This document shows positions 28,413 through 37,036 of a DNA stretch of 64,000 bases, piece by piece. The stretch is from contig NZ_LMRG01000001.1 in assembly GCF_001425605.1 (NCBI RefSeq), positions 501,597 through 565,596 of the forward strand. The letters run 5' to 3'. The translations under genes and the position numbers were made by a program. Position 1 is the first letter of the stretch. Each line of letters opens with the position of its first letter. The notes below the pieces were generated by a model. It searched no databases, was not told where the DNA came from, and saw only the letters and a list, made by a program, of their open reading frames with translations. Source of the stretch: Rhizobium sp. Leaf453. GTDB taxonomy: Bacteria > Pseudomonadota > Alphaproteobacteria > Rhizobiales > Rhizobiaceae.

Positions 28413-29084
28413 TTATTCCCAGTCGATGCAGTAACCGAGGAACCGCTTGGAATCGATCGGATCGAAGCCGAGCTTCTTGCGCAGCTTCTTGCGCAGCTTG
28501 CTGATGTGGCTTTCGACGACGTTTTCCTCGACGTCCTCGTCGAAGATGCCGTAGATCGCGTTGAAGATCTGGGACTTGGAAACACGGCGGCCGCGGTTGG
28601 CGACCAGATATTCGAGAATGCGGCGCTCGCGGCGCGGCAGGGCAAAGACTTCGCCCTGGACTTCAGGGTCGCGGCCATCGGAGAAAACCCGGATCGGGCC
28701 GATGTCGGTGAAGTTGACCAGGGCCTTGAGACGACGGCGGATGGCCGCAGCTCGCGCCAGGATCTCCCGGGGATGAACCGGCTTGCGCACGACGTCATCG
28801 ACGCCGCAGTCGAAGAACGCCAGTGTCTGTTCCAGGGAAGGCGAATCGCTGATCGCGATCACCGGTGCCGTCGTCCGGTCCCGGATCGCCCGGGGAAGGC
28901 TCATCGCCCGCTCGCCCTGGCCGATTAGGAAGGCTTCGACAGCGTCGATGTCGCTGTCGGCAGCCTTCGAAACCCAGTCGCCAAATTCCGTTGGGTCGAA
29001 CCCTTGGGAGGGCACGCCCTCACGTCCAAAAAGAGAAGTGTATCCGTCTTTCACGAGCTCACGCTCATCAACCACTACGATCAT
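28413..29084 (-). CDS. rem: Motility transcriptional activator Rem (OmpR type)
   Basis: A 223-residue regulator. Residues 1-115 form a receiver-like domain with the acidic pair D6-E7 and the conserved lysine in VVRKPVHP. The strand that should end in the phospho-acceptor aspartate reads DAVEAFLIG, with no aspartate at that place. Residues 125-223 are an OmpR winged helix ([28 protein letters not shown]). In S. meliloti Rem is activated by VisN/VisR and drives later flagellar genes. It lies between the motB-fliK unit and flgE, as in other rhizobia, and is a good candidate to act at the shared promoter motif. Confidence 0.9.
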   Translation of the reverse strand: MIVVVDERELVKDGYTSLFGREGVPSQGFDPTEFGDWVSKAADSDIDAVEAFLIGQGERAMSLPRAIRDRTTAPVIAISDSPSLEQTLAFFDCGVDDVVRKPVHPREILARAAAIRRRLKALVNFTDIGPIRVFSDGRDPEVQGEVFALPRRERRILEYLVANRGRRVSKSQIFNAIYGIFDEDVEENVVESHISKLRKKLRKKLGFDPIDSKRFLGYCIDWE

Positions 29085-29364
29085 TCGTCCGCCTCCGAAT
29101 CAGTATGGTGCCTCGATGACTAAGAGGTACGAATCGGGGGATTCTTGAACAACTATGGAAAGTTAGTGGGTGAAATTAATAGTAGATTAAGATTTCTGTG
29201 CCGATTTGAACTAGATATAGTGGGTGCGTCAAAATGGGGCACTAATTTTTTTGTGGAAACGTTAACATGTGATTAAGACATGGCTTGCGCTTAATTTTTC
29301 CACATTTTTAGCGAAGCCTACCGCAGCGCAGCAAGTCGATATGAGATTTCTCTTTTAAGTTGTG

Positions 29365-29931
29365 TTATTGACAGAACGTAGACGCGTTGGTCGTCCACTT
29401 TCCATAGCCTGTCGCGACGAGATTCGCGATCACCCGGCACACATATTTCTTCTGTGCGGGGTTGTTGTTCGGTCCCGCATGGTAGCGGGCGACGGCCATG
29501 GTCCAGGTTTCATGCCTGGCGTGAAGATTGGACAGAAAGCGCGCCGCATATTCGACGTTCTTTTTCGGATCCAGCATCTCGTTTGGCGAGGCAAAATTCT
29601 CGCCATGGAAGTGATAATTGATCTGCATGCAACCGAGATCGATCAGCTTGGCGCCCTGCGCGCGTGCCTCCGAGAAACGCTGCAGAACGCCCTGCGCGCT
29701 GTTCTCGAAATAGGCCTTACCCTCGATATTCATCGCGTAAGGCTGCAGAGATCCCTTGCGTCCCGTTTCGGTCAGGCCGACCGAATAGAGGATGCCAGGA
29801 GGGATCTGGTACTTTGCCGCTGCTGCCGTGATTTCGCTCTCGCAGACCCCTGCACTGGCAAAGGCACTAGATATAGACGTCACCAGTCCGGCTAGCGTCA
29901 GCCCCAGAAGACGGGTCGCTCGTGCCTTCAT
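29365..29931 (-). CDS. Lytic transglycosylase (SLT domain), flagellar
   Basis: A 188-residue secreted protein with signal peptide MKARATRLLGLTLAGLVTSISSAFASA and one SLT-type lysozyme-like domain. The catalytic glutamate is probably in YSVGLTETGRKG (near residue 54), with LIDLGCMQINYHFHG and AVARYHAGPNNN as the remaining family motifs. Start at 29931 has a GGAAGGTGG site and makes it overlap the end of fliK by 65 bases in another frame. It likely opens peptidoglycan for the rod, since FlgJ here lacks a hydrolase domain. About 280 bases (29085-29364) of AT-rich sequence separate it from rem and probably hold the rem promoter. Confidence 0.85.
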   Translation of the reverse strand: MKARATRLLGLTLAGLVTSISSAFASAGVCESEITAAAAKYQIPPGILYSVGLTETGRKGSLQPYAMNIEGKAYFENSAQGVLQRFSEARAQGAKLIDLGCMQINYHFHGENFASPNEMLDPKKNVEYAARFLSNLHARHETWTMAVARYHAGPNNNPAQKKYVCRVIANLVATGYGKWTTNASTFCQ

Positions 29932-32074
29932 TCCCGGTCCACCTTCCGCTGCTTTGCTGCTGGCTGCCATTGTCGTTGCGCTGGCCCCTGCCCTGCGGGG
30001 AGCCATCCGCCAACGCCTCACGGCCCTGCTGGGCAGTCTGAGGCTGCGCCTGCTGTTGTGTCGTGCTGCCGGACGAATCCGGTGCGTTGAAAACGATATT
30101 TACCTGATCGACGGCGAAGCCTTGCGACCGGAGCGACTTCACGATGTCATTCTGATCGTCACTGAGCTGCCGGAATGCTCCTCCGGTCTCAACCTTCAGT
30201 TCGACATGCAATTCGTCTTCCTTGAGCCGCAGCGTGGCTGTGACGGTGCCAAGGTCAATCGGATGCATCTGGATCTTCAGCGTGTTGAGAACCTTGCCTG
30301 TGGAGGCCTGCGCCGAAGACGTGGCGCCCACATCTGCCGGCTGGAGTGTCTTGGCCCATTCCGGGTTGGATACAATCTGGCTGGTTACCGCTGCAGCATT
30401 GCTGGAGGGCGCCAAGCCGAGATATCGCCGCGCCTCTACGACAGTAACCGTTTCAGCCTTGGCGCCGACCACCGGAATGTCGTTCTTGACGGCGGTCTTG
30501 TCACCGTCAGCAACCACATTCATGGAAACAATCTGCCCCTTGCCGTCGGAACGAGCAAAGCGGAAGATTTGATCAGTGTCCGCCGAAACGGTATTGTTTG
30601 CGGTGCTTGCGTCGGTAGATGCCGCCGCCTTCTCGCTGCCCACGGCGATCTTGTCGCTCACCGGTGCGGCATCATCCTTGGTTTCAGACTTTGTTTCTGC
30701 CCGATCCCTGGGAGCAGTGGCGGCCATTCCGGCGCGATCAGCCAAAGCATGGAATTCCGACAGGGCCGGCGTGGTTTCCGATTTCGCAACTGCTGTCTCC
30801 GCAACAGGTAGCGGCGCGGGGCTCAGGAGAGTCAGCAAATGGCTGACATCCGCGGTCGCTTGCGTTGCGGGTGCTGTCGTGACAGGTGCCGTGTCATCCG
30901 TCGATTGTACCGACCCGGCAAGGTCCGGCTGCGCCGGCTTGAAGTCTTGCGCCTTGACCTCGTCGGCTCTGGGACTGTTGCCCTTCACTTCAGCAGCACT
31001 AACCCCGCTGACTTTGGCTTCGACTGTTTTCGACGCTTCGGTCTTGCTACCACTTACCTTGGTCTCGATTGCCTTTTCAGGCGTCACGGTCGGGTTTACG
31101 ACGGGATCAGCGGCCTTCTCATCCGTCTTTTTGATGACATTGATAGAAGCGTCCACGCTGCCTTGCGGCAGAACGGTCGGCTGCGGCTCCTGTTTCCTGG
31201 TTTCCAACTTCGGCAGAGCCGATGCCTGCTGAGCATCCAGTTTGTCAGAAATCTTCGGTTTCGACTTGAATTCATCAACCGGCAGAGCCCGCGCCGTTTT
31301 CGGATCGGCATCAATGGGTGCCTTCAGGTCCGGCACGGAATCCGACTGAGGCTCGACATCGTCCAGAACGGTGAGCGTGGACAGGGCGCTGGAAACCGAA
31401 AGATCGCCGGACATAGGAAGGCTCTTGGAAGCCGATCGTGCGGCAGAAACAGGCTCTTCCTCAGCTTCCTCGCCGTGTGAGACGGGAGTGTCATCCGCCG
31501 CAACCTCGGTGGATGGCTCTTCGGTTGTCTTGGCCGCATCCGCGTAGATCGATTTCACGTCGATTGGAGCATCATCGAAGGCGCCCGTTTCGGCGCTGTC
31601 GACGCCTGATGCGGAAGGGGCTTCTGCGTCCATATCGGCGCGGGCGTCAATGTTGGCCTCGGCATCGGCTTCCAGCCTGTCCTCGACCTTTTGGCGCGCC
31701 TCGACGCGTGCGTCTGCCCTGACTTCGGCCTTGCTCTCGGCCTCGATCTTGGCCCTTTTCTCGACCTCGACCTTGGCTTGAACCTGCGTCGTGGACCTTA
31801 TATCGTTCGCATCATTCGACGATGCTGTTGTCTTCACGGTGCTGGCGGTCAGCTTCTGCGCAATCGCGATGTTCGCGCGCGGCGTTGAATCGGTCGAGAT
31901 GGACTTGCCATCGATAGCGATCGTCGGTTTCTTCTTGCCCGCATCGGCAAAGGCATTCTCGAAAGCCGAACGCTGTTTGGCGGCATCCATATCGAGATGC
32001 TTGGCCGCAGCCTTCGAACCGGATTTCGCAGTCCGCAATGTCGCAGCAAGTAAGTTGTCGTCCACCGTCGTCAT
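29867..32074 (-). CDS. fliK: Hook-length control protein FliK (formerly MotD)
   Basis: A 735-residue secreted protein. The C-terminal Flg_hook domain is clear: LKIQMHPIDLGTVTATLRLKEDELHVELKVE near residue 613 and FRQLSDDQNDIVKSLRSQGFAVDQVNIVF. The rest is low-complexity, rich in A, S, T, D, V and K, with a highly charged segment at about residues 100-150 made of repeated E/K/R-A-x-V/I units. It seems longer than most rhizobial homologues I know. It is coupled to motC by a four-base overlap. Confidence 0.9.
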   Translation of the reverse strand: MTTVDDNLLAATLRTAKSGSKAAAKHLDMDAAKQRSAFENAFADAGKKKPTIAIDGKSISTDSTPRANIAIAQKLTASTVKTTASSNDANDIRSTTQVQAKVEVEKRAKIEAESKAEVRADARVEARQKVEDRLEADAEANIDARADMDAEAPSASGVDSAETGAFDDAPIDVKSIYADAAKTTEEPSTEVAADDTPVSHGEEAEEEPVSAARSASKSLPMSGDLSVSSALSTLTVLDDVEPQSDSVPDLKAPIDADPKTARALPVDEFKSKPKISDKLDAQQASALPKLETRKQEPQPTVLPQGSVDASINVIKKTDEKAADPVVNPTVTPEKAIETKVSGSKTEASKTVEAKVSGVSAAEVKGNSPRADEVKAQDFKPAQPDLAGSVQSTDDTAPVTTAPATQATADVSHLLTLLSPAPLPVAETAVAKSETTPALSEFHALADRAGMAATAPRDRAETKSETKDDAAPVSDKIAVGSEKAAASTDASTANNTVSADTDQIFRFARSDGKGQIVSMNVVADGDKTAVKNDIPVVGAKAETVTVVEARRYLGLAPSSNAAAVTSQIVSNPEWAKTLQPADVGATSSAQASTGKVLNTLKIQMHPIDLGTVTATLRLKEDELHVELKVETGGAFRQLSDDQNDIVKSLRSQGFAVDQVNIVFNAPDSSGSTTQQQAQPQTAQQGREALADGSPQGRGQRNDNGSQQQSSGRWTGNEGTSDPSSGADASRTGDVYI

Positions 32075-33390
32075 TTGTCCTCATCCCCCTTCAGGAGAGA
32101 ATCGATCTCGTCGAGTTTCGTGCGACCATTGGTCAGAAACGCATCGAGAACCGGATCAGGCGGATTATTTTCCGACGATGCCACCTGCTGTTCCGGTTCC
32201 GGTTGCGCAGCATTCTCCGCCACACCGGACGCCGGGACTGCAAACGGGCTATCGCCGCTTCCCGTCTCTGCTCCGTTTTCCCCCGTCATGTTCACGTTTT
32301 CAGGAACGACTTTAGAATCAGTCGCTTGCGTCAAGCTTTCTGGATCTGGGGCGCGCAAGACTTCCTCGGCGACCACTGTGGCGGCCTGGCGAAGCGCACG
32401 ATCGCGCGGCGAAAGCTCCGCCTCCGGTATAGCGCTGATATCTTTGACGGCCTCCAGTATCCCCTTCGAGGGAATGCCGACCAGGCCGGAATAGAGACTG
32501 GCGAGCGCCTTCGGCCCTGCATCCGTGCCATCGGAAAGCTCTCCGGCCCGGTCCGACGCAAGCTTTGCAAGTGCCTGCATGCCCCCGATCGCGGCGCGGC
32601 GAGCAATGCGCAGGTAGACCTCGCGCTGCCGGGGCTTGTCCATGAAGCTGAGGATTTCCTGGATCTTCGCTTCCGTCTGGTCGCTGTAGTTGGCAACAGC
32701 CAGCTCGACGAAAACGTCGGCAAACTGGCTGGCATAGGGCGATGTCAGGAAACGGCGGGCATAGGAAAGCGAATAGGTGAAGCCCTTGTCGGGCATCGCT
32801 CCGCGGGTAGCCAGCGCGATCGAGCGGCGGAGCGCTGCTTCCTCGATATTGGTGCCCGGCGAGGTCAGGCGCGCCCAATCGTAATATTTCAGCGAGTTCG
32901 CCGGATTCTGCATGGCCGTGGCATTGCCGAGAACCAGATAGAGATAAGGCCCCACGCGCGAGTTGCGGTATTCCGGGATCGCCTTCTCCAGATAGCCGAC
33001 CATCAAACCGCCCTTGCCCGCCAGGTAATGGTTGAGCGCGTCGATGATACGGCTGTCGAAATTGCCTTCGATATCGTGGTTGGCGAGATAGGACAGCGTC
33101 TCGGGATTGCCGCCGCTCATGGCGTAGATGAAGGCTGCATCGACATTGCGCGGATCGTCGAACACCGACGGATCCGCCTCACGCAGCCTCTTGTCGATCG
33201 CCGCCAGCATGAACCGCTGCATTTCGGCGGCCGAATGGTCGCCGAGCACGATGGAATCCTGAATGTGCTGTAGCGAACGCAGCATCTTGTAAGGTGGCAG
33301 ATCCTCAAGCTCGTCCGCATGCGCCGCAAAGCCCGAAAAGGCCCCGAACGCACTGGCACAGAGAAGAAGTGTGCGGATCGCCTTCAACAT
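32071..33390 (-). CDS. motC: Periplasmic motor protein MotC
   Basis: A 439-residue periplasmic protein with signal peptide MLKAIRTLLLCASAFGAFSGFAAHA. MotC is a rhizobial motor component that binds the periplasmic part of MotB and supports flagellar rotation; MotE (41577-42122) is its dedicated chaperone in S. meliloti. The mature part is helical and repeat-like; the last 100 residues are acidic and probably disordered. Lies four bases after motB and overlaps fliK by four. Confidence 0.93.
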   Translation of the reverse strand: MLKAIRTLLLCASAFGAFSGFAAHADELEDLPPYKMLRSLQHIQDSIVLGDHSAAEMQRFMLAAIDKRLREADPSVFDDPRNVDAAFIYAMSGGNPETLSYLANHDIEGNFDSRIIDALNHYLAGKGGLMVGYLEKAIPEYRNSRVGPYLYLVLGNATAMQNPANSLKYYDWARLTSPGTNIEEAALRRSIALATRGAMPDKGFTYSLSYARRFLTSPYASQFADVFVELAVANYSDQTEAKIQEILSFMDKPRQREVYLRIARRAAIGGMQALAKLASDRAGELSDGTDAGPKALASLYSGLVGIPSKGILEAVKDISAIPEAELSPRDRALRQAATVVAEEVLRAPDPESLTQATDSKVVPENVNMTGENGAETGSGDSPFAVPASGVAENAAQPEPEQQVASSENNPPDPVLDAFLTNGRTKLDEIDSLLKGDEDK

Positions 33391-33394
33391 CGGC

Positions 33395-34579
33395 TCAGCC
33401 CTGGTTCGTCTGCAACAGGATTTCGATGCGGCGGTTGGCCGGTGCGAGCGGATCGTTGGTCACCTGCAGCCGCTTGTCGGCAAAGCCGCTGATCTGGCTG
33501 ACGCGCCCTTCAGCGAGACCGCCGCGAACGAGCATGTAATAGGCGCTCTGCGCGCGATCGGAAGAAAGCCGCCAGTTGTCATAGGCACCGTTCTTGAAGG
33601 GGCGTCCGTCCGTATGTCCGCGGATGGCGACGCTTCCCTTTCGGGCCGCCAGTAGCTTGCCGATCTTTTCCATGGCGATGACCATGTCCTTCTGCGGCAC
33701 GGCCGAACCGACGCCGAACATCGGCGCTTCGCCCTGCTCGCTGATCGTGACCAGCAGGCCGCCCTCGGTCGGGGTGACAAGCAGGCCCTCGGACAGCTTT
33801 CCCGCAGCGCCGCCGATTTCCTTCTGGATCTCCGCCTTCAGCGTTTCGGCCGCCTTCTCGTCGGGTTTCTGCGTGGCAGCCTTGTCAGCCTCCGCCTTCA
33901 ACTCCTCGGGAGACTTTTCCTTGCCGGCAGCATCCTTGGTGTCGTCGCTCGGTCCGTTTCCGGCCTTCGCCTCAAGGCTTTCGCCACCCTTTTCGGCGTT
34001 CTGCAGTTCGACCTGTTTCGTCCAGAAATCCGGATCGAAAGGATCGCGATAGGCTTCGCCGCCCTCCGCACCGGTTGCCGGGCCGGAGGTGGAGGCACCG
34101 CCCTCACCCTTGGCGCTGATGTTGGCCTGACGGCCGACTTCGTTGGCGATTTCGGAGAGGACTGAATAGGGATTTTCGAAGAAGTCGGCGTCGGAATACT
34201 GGGTTTCCTCGCCCGACGTCGCCGTCATGTCGTTGCCGCTCTTGGCCGAGCCGCCGGTCTTGGTCTCGTTGCCGTCGACCTTGGACTTCATCTGGTCTTC
34301 TTCACCCTTGGCGTCCTTTGCCGGTGCCTTGACGCCCTTTTCGGAGGGCTTGGCATCGCTGAGCTGGACAGGGTTGAAATAGGATGCGAGCGCTGCCTTG
34401 GTCTGCGGGTTGGCCGCATTGATCAGCCACATGACGAGGAAGAAGGCCATCATCGCCGTCATGAAGTCGGCGTAAGCGATCTTCCACGCGCCGCCGTGAT
34501 GGCCGTCGTGATGACCGCCATGGCGCTTGATGATGATGATTTCGTTCTTGCCGTGATGATGGCCTTCATTCTCACTCAT
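33395..34579 (-). CDS. motB: Flagellar stator protein MotB
   Basis: A 394-residue stator subunit. A histidine-rich cytoplasmic N-terminus is followed by one TM helix WKIAYADFMTAMMAFFLVMW, with the proton-carrying aspartate at D38. A long charged linker (about 60-250) precedes the OmpA-like peptidoglycan-binding domain (IRGHTDGRPFKNGAYDNWRLSSDRAQSA near residue 325). Works with MotA (49670-50548). Coupled by a four-base overlap with the FliH-like gene upstream. Confidence 0.95.
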   Translation of the reverse strand: MSENEGHHHGKNEIIIIKRHGGHHDGHHGGAWKIAYADFMTAMMAFFLVMWLINAANPQTKAALASYFNPVQLSDAKPSEKGVKAPAKDAKGEEDQMKSKVDGNETKTGGSAKSGNDMTATSGEETQYSDADFFENPYSVLSEIANEVGRQANISAKGEGGASTSGPATGAEGGEAYRDPFDPDFWTKQVELQNAEKGGESLEAKAGNGPSDDTKDAAGKEKSPEELKAEADKAATQKPDEKAAETLKAEIQKEIGGAAGKLSEGLLVTPTEGGLLVTISEQGEAPMFGVGSAVPQKDMVIAMEKIGKLLAARKGSVAIRGHTDGRPFKNGAYDNWRLSSDRAQSAYYMLVRGGLAEGRVSQISGFADKRLQVTNDPLAPANRRIEILLQTNQG

Positions 34580-35253
34580 GCCAGCACCTTACCTACCGTA
34601 TCGGCCCATGCGGCCATTCTGGTCACCAGGATCGATTCGCCGAACTCGACGGACAGGTCGATGTCGGTGGTTTCCTGGTGGCGGAAAATCAGGGTTTCGT
34701 CCTTGAGGTGACGCTTCAAGGCTTCGAACAGCGGAAGCGGTCCCTTGACGTTGATCTTGCAGCCCTCTCCGGCGTCGATCGAATGCTCGATCATTTTCGC
34801 GAGGTCCGCGATGGATTTCTGCAGCAGGACCTGGTCCATCACCGGCGCCAGCACACGCGCGGTCTGGTCGGCCAGCAGTGTGGCGATCTGGGATCCCATC
34901 TCGGAAACGCGATTATTGATCATCGCCGCGATCTCCGTATCGAATCGCGTGCGCATCGTTTCGAGTTCTGCGGCGTGACGCGCTGTCAGCTTCGCGATCT
35001 CCTTGGCATGCGCAGCGCTCAGTTCCTTCTCGGCCTCCAGACGACCCTGTATGGACGCCTCGCGGCGCTCCGCTTCAACATCGATTTGCGGCTGAACGGG
35101 TGGTGGCGGAATTTGAGGTTGCTGCTTCACGGCGAAAACCGCCTCGCTGGAAATATCGTCGTCCAGATCCGGAAAATAACGCTGGGGGACGATGGAAAGA
35201 TCAACCTTCGGAGCGCTGAAGTCCTTGAGATAGCGAGAGATGGAAGCGCTCAT
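34576..35253 (-). CDS. FliH-like protein, candidate regulator/stator of the FliI export ATPase
   Basis: A 225-residue cytoplasmic protein with no signal or TM helix. An N-terminal stretch (1-60) ends in a proline run PPPPVQPQ; then comes a long coiled coil (65-120, AERREASIQGRLEAEKELSAAHAKEI and so on). A C-terminal domain follows: ARVLAPVMDQVLLQKSIADLAKMIEHSI, INVKGPLPLFEALKRHL and DIDLSVEFGESILVTRMAAWADTV. This is the order found in FliH/YscL proteins, including the closing D-x-x-V-E-x-x-x-x-x-I-x-T-R-x-x-x-W pattern. No other fliH is seen in the window although fliI is present. First gene of the motB-motC-fliK unit. I chose 35253 (MSASISRYL) over the slightly longer frame. Identity is inference. 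Confidence 0.65.
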   Translation of the reverse strand: MSASISRYLKDFSAPKVDLSIVPQRYFPDLDDDISSEAVFAVKQQPQIPPPPVQPQIDVEAERREASIQGRLEAEKELSAAHAKEIAKLTARHAAELETMRTRFDTEIAAMINNRVSEMGSQIATLLADQTARVLAPVMDQVLLQKSIADLAKMIEHSIDAGEGCKINVKGPLPLFEALKRHLKDETLIFRHQETTDIDLSVEFGESILVTRMAAWADTVGKVLA

Positions 35254-35534
35254 GAACGAGCCTCCAACGTCCAAATTGCGGTCGCGTCTCGTCCTGCCCC
35301 CTGCTCGGTTGCCGACAGCATGTGGCCCGATGGCCTTGAAACAAAAGACTGTGACACTTCCGGAATGTCTCCTTCAAGACCCCGCAACCGGCTGATGCCG
35401 GCGGGCAAGGCCCGAACATTTTCTATCCGTATCGGCTCACTTTCCGGGAGGTCCGGAAACGTGGGGCCGCATACAACGGCAGCGCAACATTCATATTGGC
35501 TGGCAACCGGGACGAGGATGGCTGCGGGTGGAGA

Positions 35535-35556
35535 CTATCCGGCCAAACTTGCGCGA
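35535..35556 (-). promoter_or_regulatory. Flagellar promoter-like motif upstream of the FliH-like/motB unit
   Basis: On the minus strand: TCGCGCAAG (35556-35548), ten bases, then TAG (35537-35535). It lies about 290 bases before the FliH-like ATG, so the transcript would have a long leader. The stretch 35254-35534 has no convincing gene. Confidence 0.6.
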
Positions 35557-35566
35557 AAATGTAGGT

Positions 35567-35601
35567 GTTGGACCGCGCTTGGGCAATGAGCGCGGTCCAA
35601 C
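35567..35601. terminator. Perfect 13-bp hairpin downstream of flagellin 1
   Basis: Arms GTTGGACCGCGCT (35567-35579) and AGCGCGGTCCAAC (35589-35601) pair perfectly around a 9-base loop. It lies about 125 bases beyond the flagellin 1 stop and just before the promoter-like motif of the next unit. There is no long T-run on the minus strand, so termination may be partial. Confidence 0.5.
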
Positions 35602-35724
35602 CGTTTCCAACGAGCCGATGACCGGCGGCGCGGAGGAAAGACGTGTCCGGCGCCCGCAACGGAGCGACGGTGCGAAATGATGGCAAGGACCGGATCGATG
35701 CCCACCGGCCCGCCAGGATCAGGC

Positions 35725-36702
35725 TTACTGCTGGAACAGACGCAGGATGTTTTCGGAGTTGGTGTTGGCGATCGAGAGCGCCTGGATGCCGAGCTGCTGC
35801 TGCGTCTGCAGGGCCTTGAGGCGGGTCGACTCCTCGTTCATGTCAGCATCGACGAGACGGCCGACACCTTTGTCGATCACGTCCATCAGGTTGGCGACGA
35901 AGTTTTCCTGCATGTCGATGCGGCTGGTGATGGCGCCGAGCGTGGATGCAGCATCCGTCAGGTTGCTGAAGATCATGTCGACGGCGCTGATCATGCCATC
36001 GATATCGTTATCCGAAGTCGCAGTGCTGAGCTCGACCAGAACCGAGCCGGACGGAGCCGTACCGCCAGCTGGCAGGATCAGGTGGTACATGGCATTGATC
36101 GTGGTGGCCGGCGCCGTACCGACAGGCTGCGCGACCGCGATACCCTTGGTCAACTGGCCGAGCGATGAGTCCTTGGTGTCGATCAGGATTGACGTCGCGG
36201 TGTCGTAATCCAGCGTCGAAACGGAAACGGTGCCGTCCGTCGAGCGGTTGAAGGATGCCACGATCGACTTGGTGCCAGGCGGAGTCGTCGAATCATTGTA
36301 AAGCCAGTTCTCGCCTGAGAACGATGCGGATTCCGCAGCCGATTCGAGCTGGTTCTTGAGCTCGGTGATTTCCTTGTTGATCTTGGTCTTGTCAACGCCC
36401 GGTTCGCGCGCGGCGACCAGCTTGGCCTTGATTTCGGAAACGACCTCGATCGCGGAGCTGAGGCCGGCATAGGAGGTATCGACTTTCGCCGCGCCCAGTC
36501 CGAGCGCGTCCTGAACGGTCGACAGTGCGGCGTTGTCCGAACGCATGGTCGTCGCGATCGACCAATAGGCAGCGTTGTCGGCTGCGGTCTCGACGCGGTA
36601 ACCGGAAGAAATACGGCTCTGGACCGTTTCCATGTTCGTATTGATAGAACGCAATGTCTGAAGGGCCGCCATCGCGGCGGAATTGGTCAAAATGCTGGTC
36701 AT
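35725..36702 (-). CDS. Flagellin (intact, FlaA-like)
   Basis: A 325-residue flagellin. The start at 36702 (MTSILTNSAAMAALQTLRSI) is chosen because GGGG lies 8 bases upstream of this ATG but only 2 bases before the earlier one, and because it matches the paralogues. The N-terminal D0/D1 region is complete, including NMETVQSRISSGYRV. The C-terminal end LQTQQQLGIQALSIANTNSENILRLFQQ is canonical. It is more diverged from the other two flagellins than they are from each other. Of the three flagellin genes it alone is intact, so on this sequence it would be the main filament subunit. Confidence 0.93.
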   Translation of the reverse strand: MTSILTNSAAMAALQTLRSINTNMETVQSRISSGYRVETAADNAAYWSIATTMRSDNAALSTVQDALGLGAAKVDTSYAGLSSAIEVVSEIKAKLVAAREPGVDKTKINKEITELKNQLESAAESASFSGENWLYNDSTTPPGTKSIVASFNRSTDGTVSVSTLDYDTATSILIDTKDSSLGQLTKGIAVAQPVGTAPATTINAMYHLILPAGGTAPSGSVLVELSTATSDNDIDGMISAVDMIFSNLTDAASTLGAITSRIDMQENFVANLMDVIDKGVGRLVDADMNEESTRLKALQTQQQLGIQALSIANTNSENILRLFQQ

Positions 36703-37036
36703 GGTCATTGCCCCAGTTCGAAAATTAAACGGAACATTCCGGGTTGAAAACCGGCAGCGACGGGACCAGCGTCATGCAAACTGCCCTATGTTTAGCCCAG
36801 GGGCAGCCTATCGCTCTTAACGAACACTTAATAGCGTTATGGTTAACAAACCTTTAAGGGCGTTAGAAAGTCGGTAATGAAAATGAAGAAAAATAAATTT
36901 CGATTGCCAAAACATTAATATGGTTTCTCTTTGGAAATAAAAGAAAAAAGCCGCGTCTCTTTCGAGACGCGGCCTGTTGGATGCCAGTGGGCGACGGTAA
37001 TGGCCGCCCGCTGTCCCTGTCGTGTTTTGGATCCGA
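36703..37036. other. Flagellin 1 leader and flagellin 2 terminator region
   Basis: No gene is seen. On the minus strand it contains the flagellin 1 leader with the shared element GCATGACGCTGG (36777-36766), 64 bases before the ATG, then CCGGT. An AT-rich stretch (36811-36945) probably holds upstream promoter sequence, and the terminator of flagellin 2 closes the region. Confidence 0.6.
36941..36973 (-). terminator. Rho-independent terminator of flagellin 2
   Basis: Ten-base perfect arms GCCGCGTCTC (36950-36959) and GAGACGCGGC (36964-36973) with loop TTTC, followed on the minus strand by TTTTTTCTTTT. It lies 64 bases after the stop. This is the strongest terminator in the window. Confidence 0.9.
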
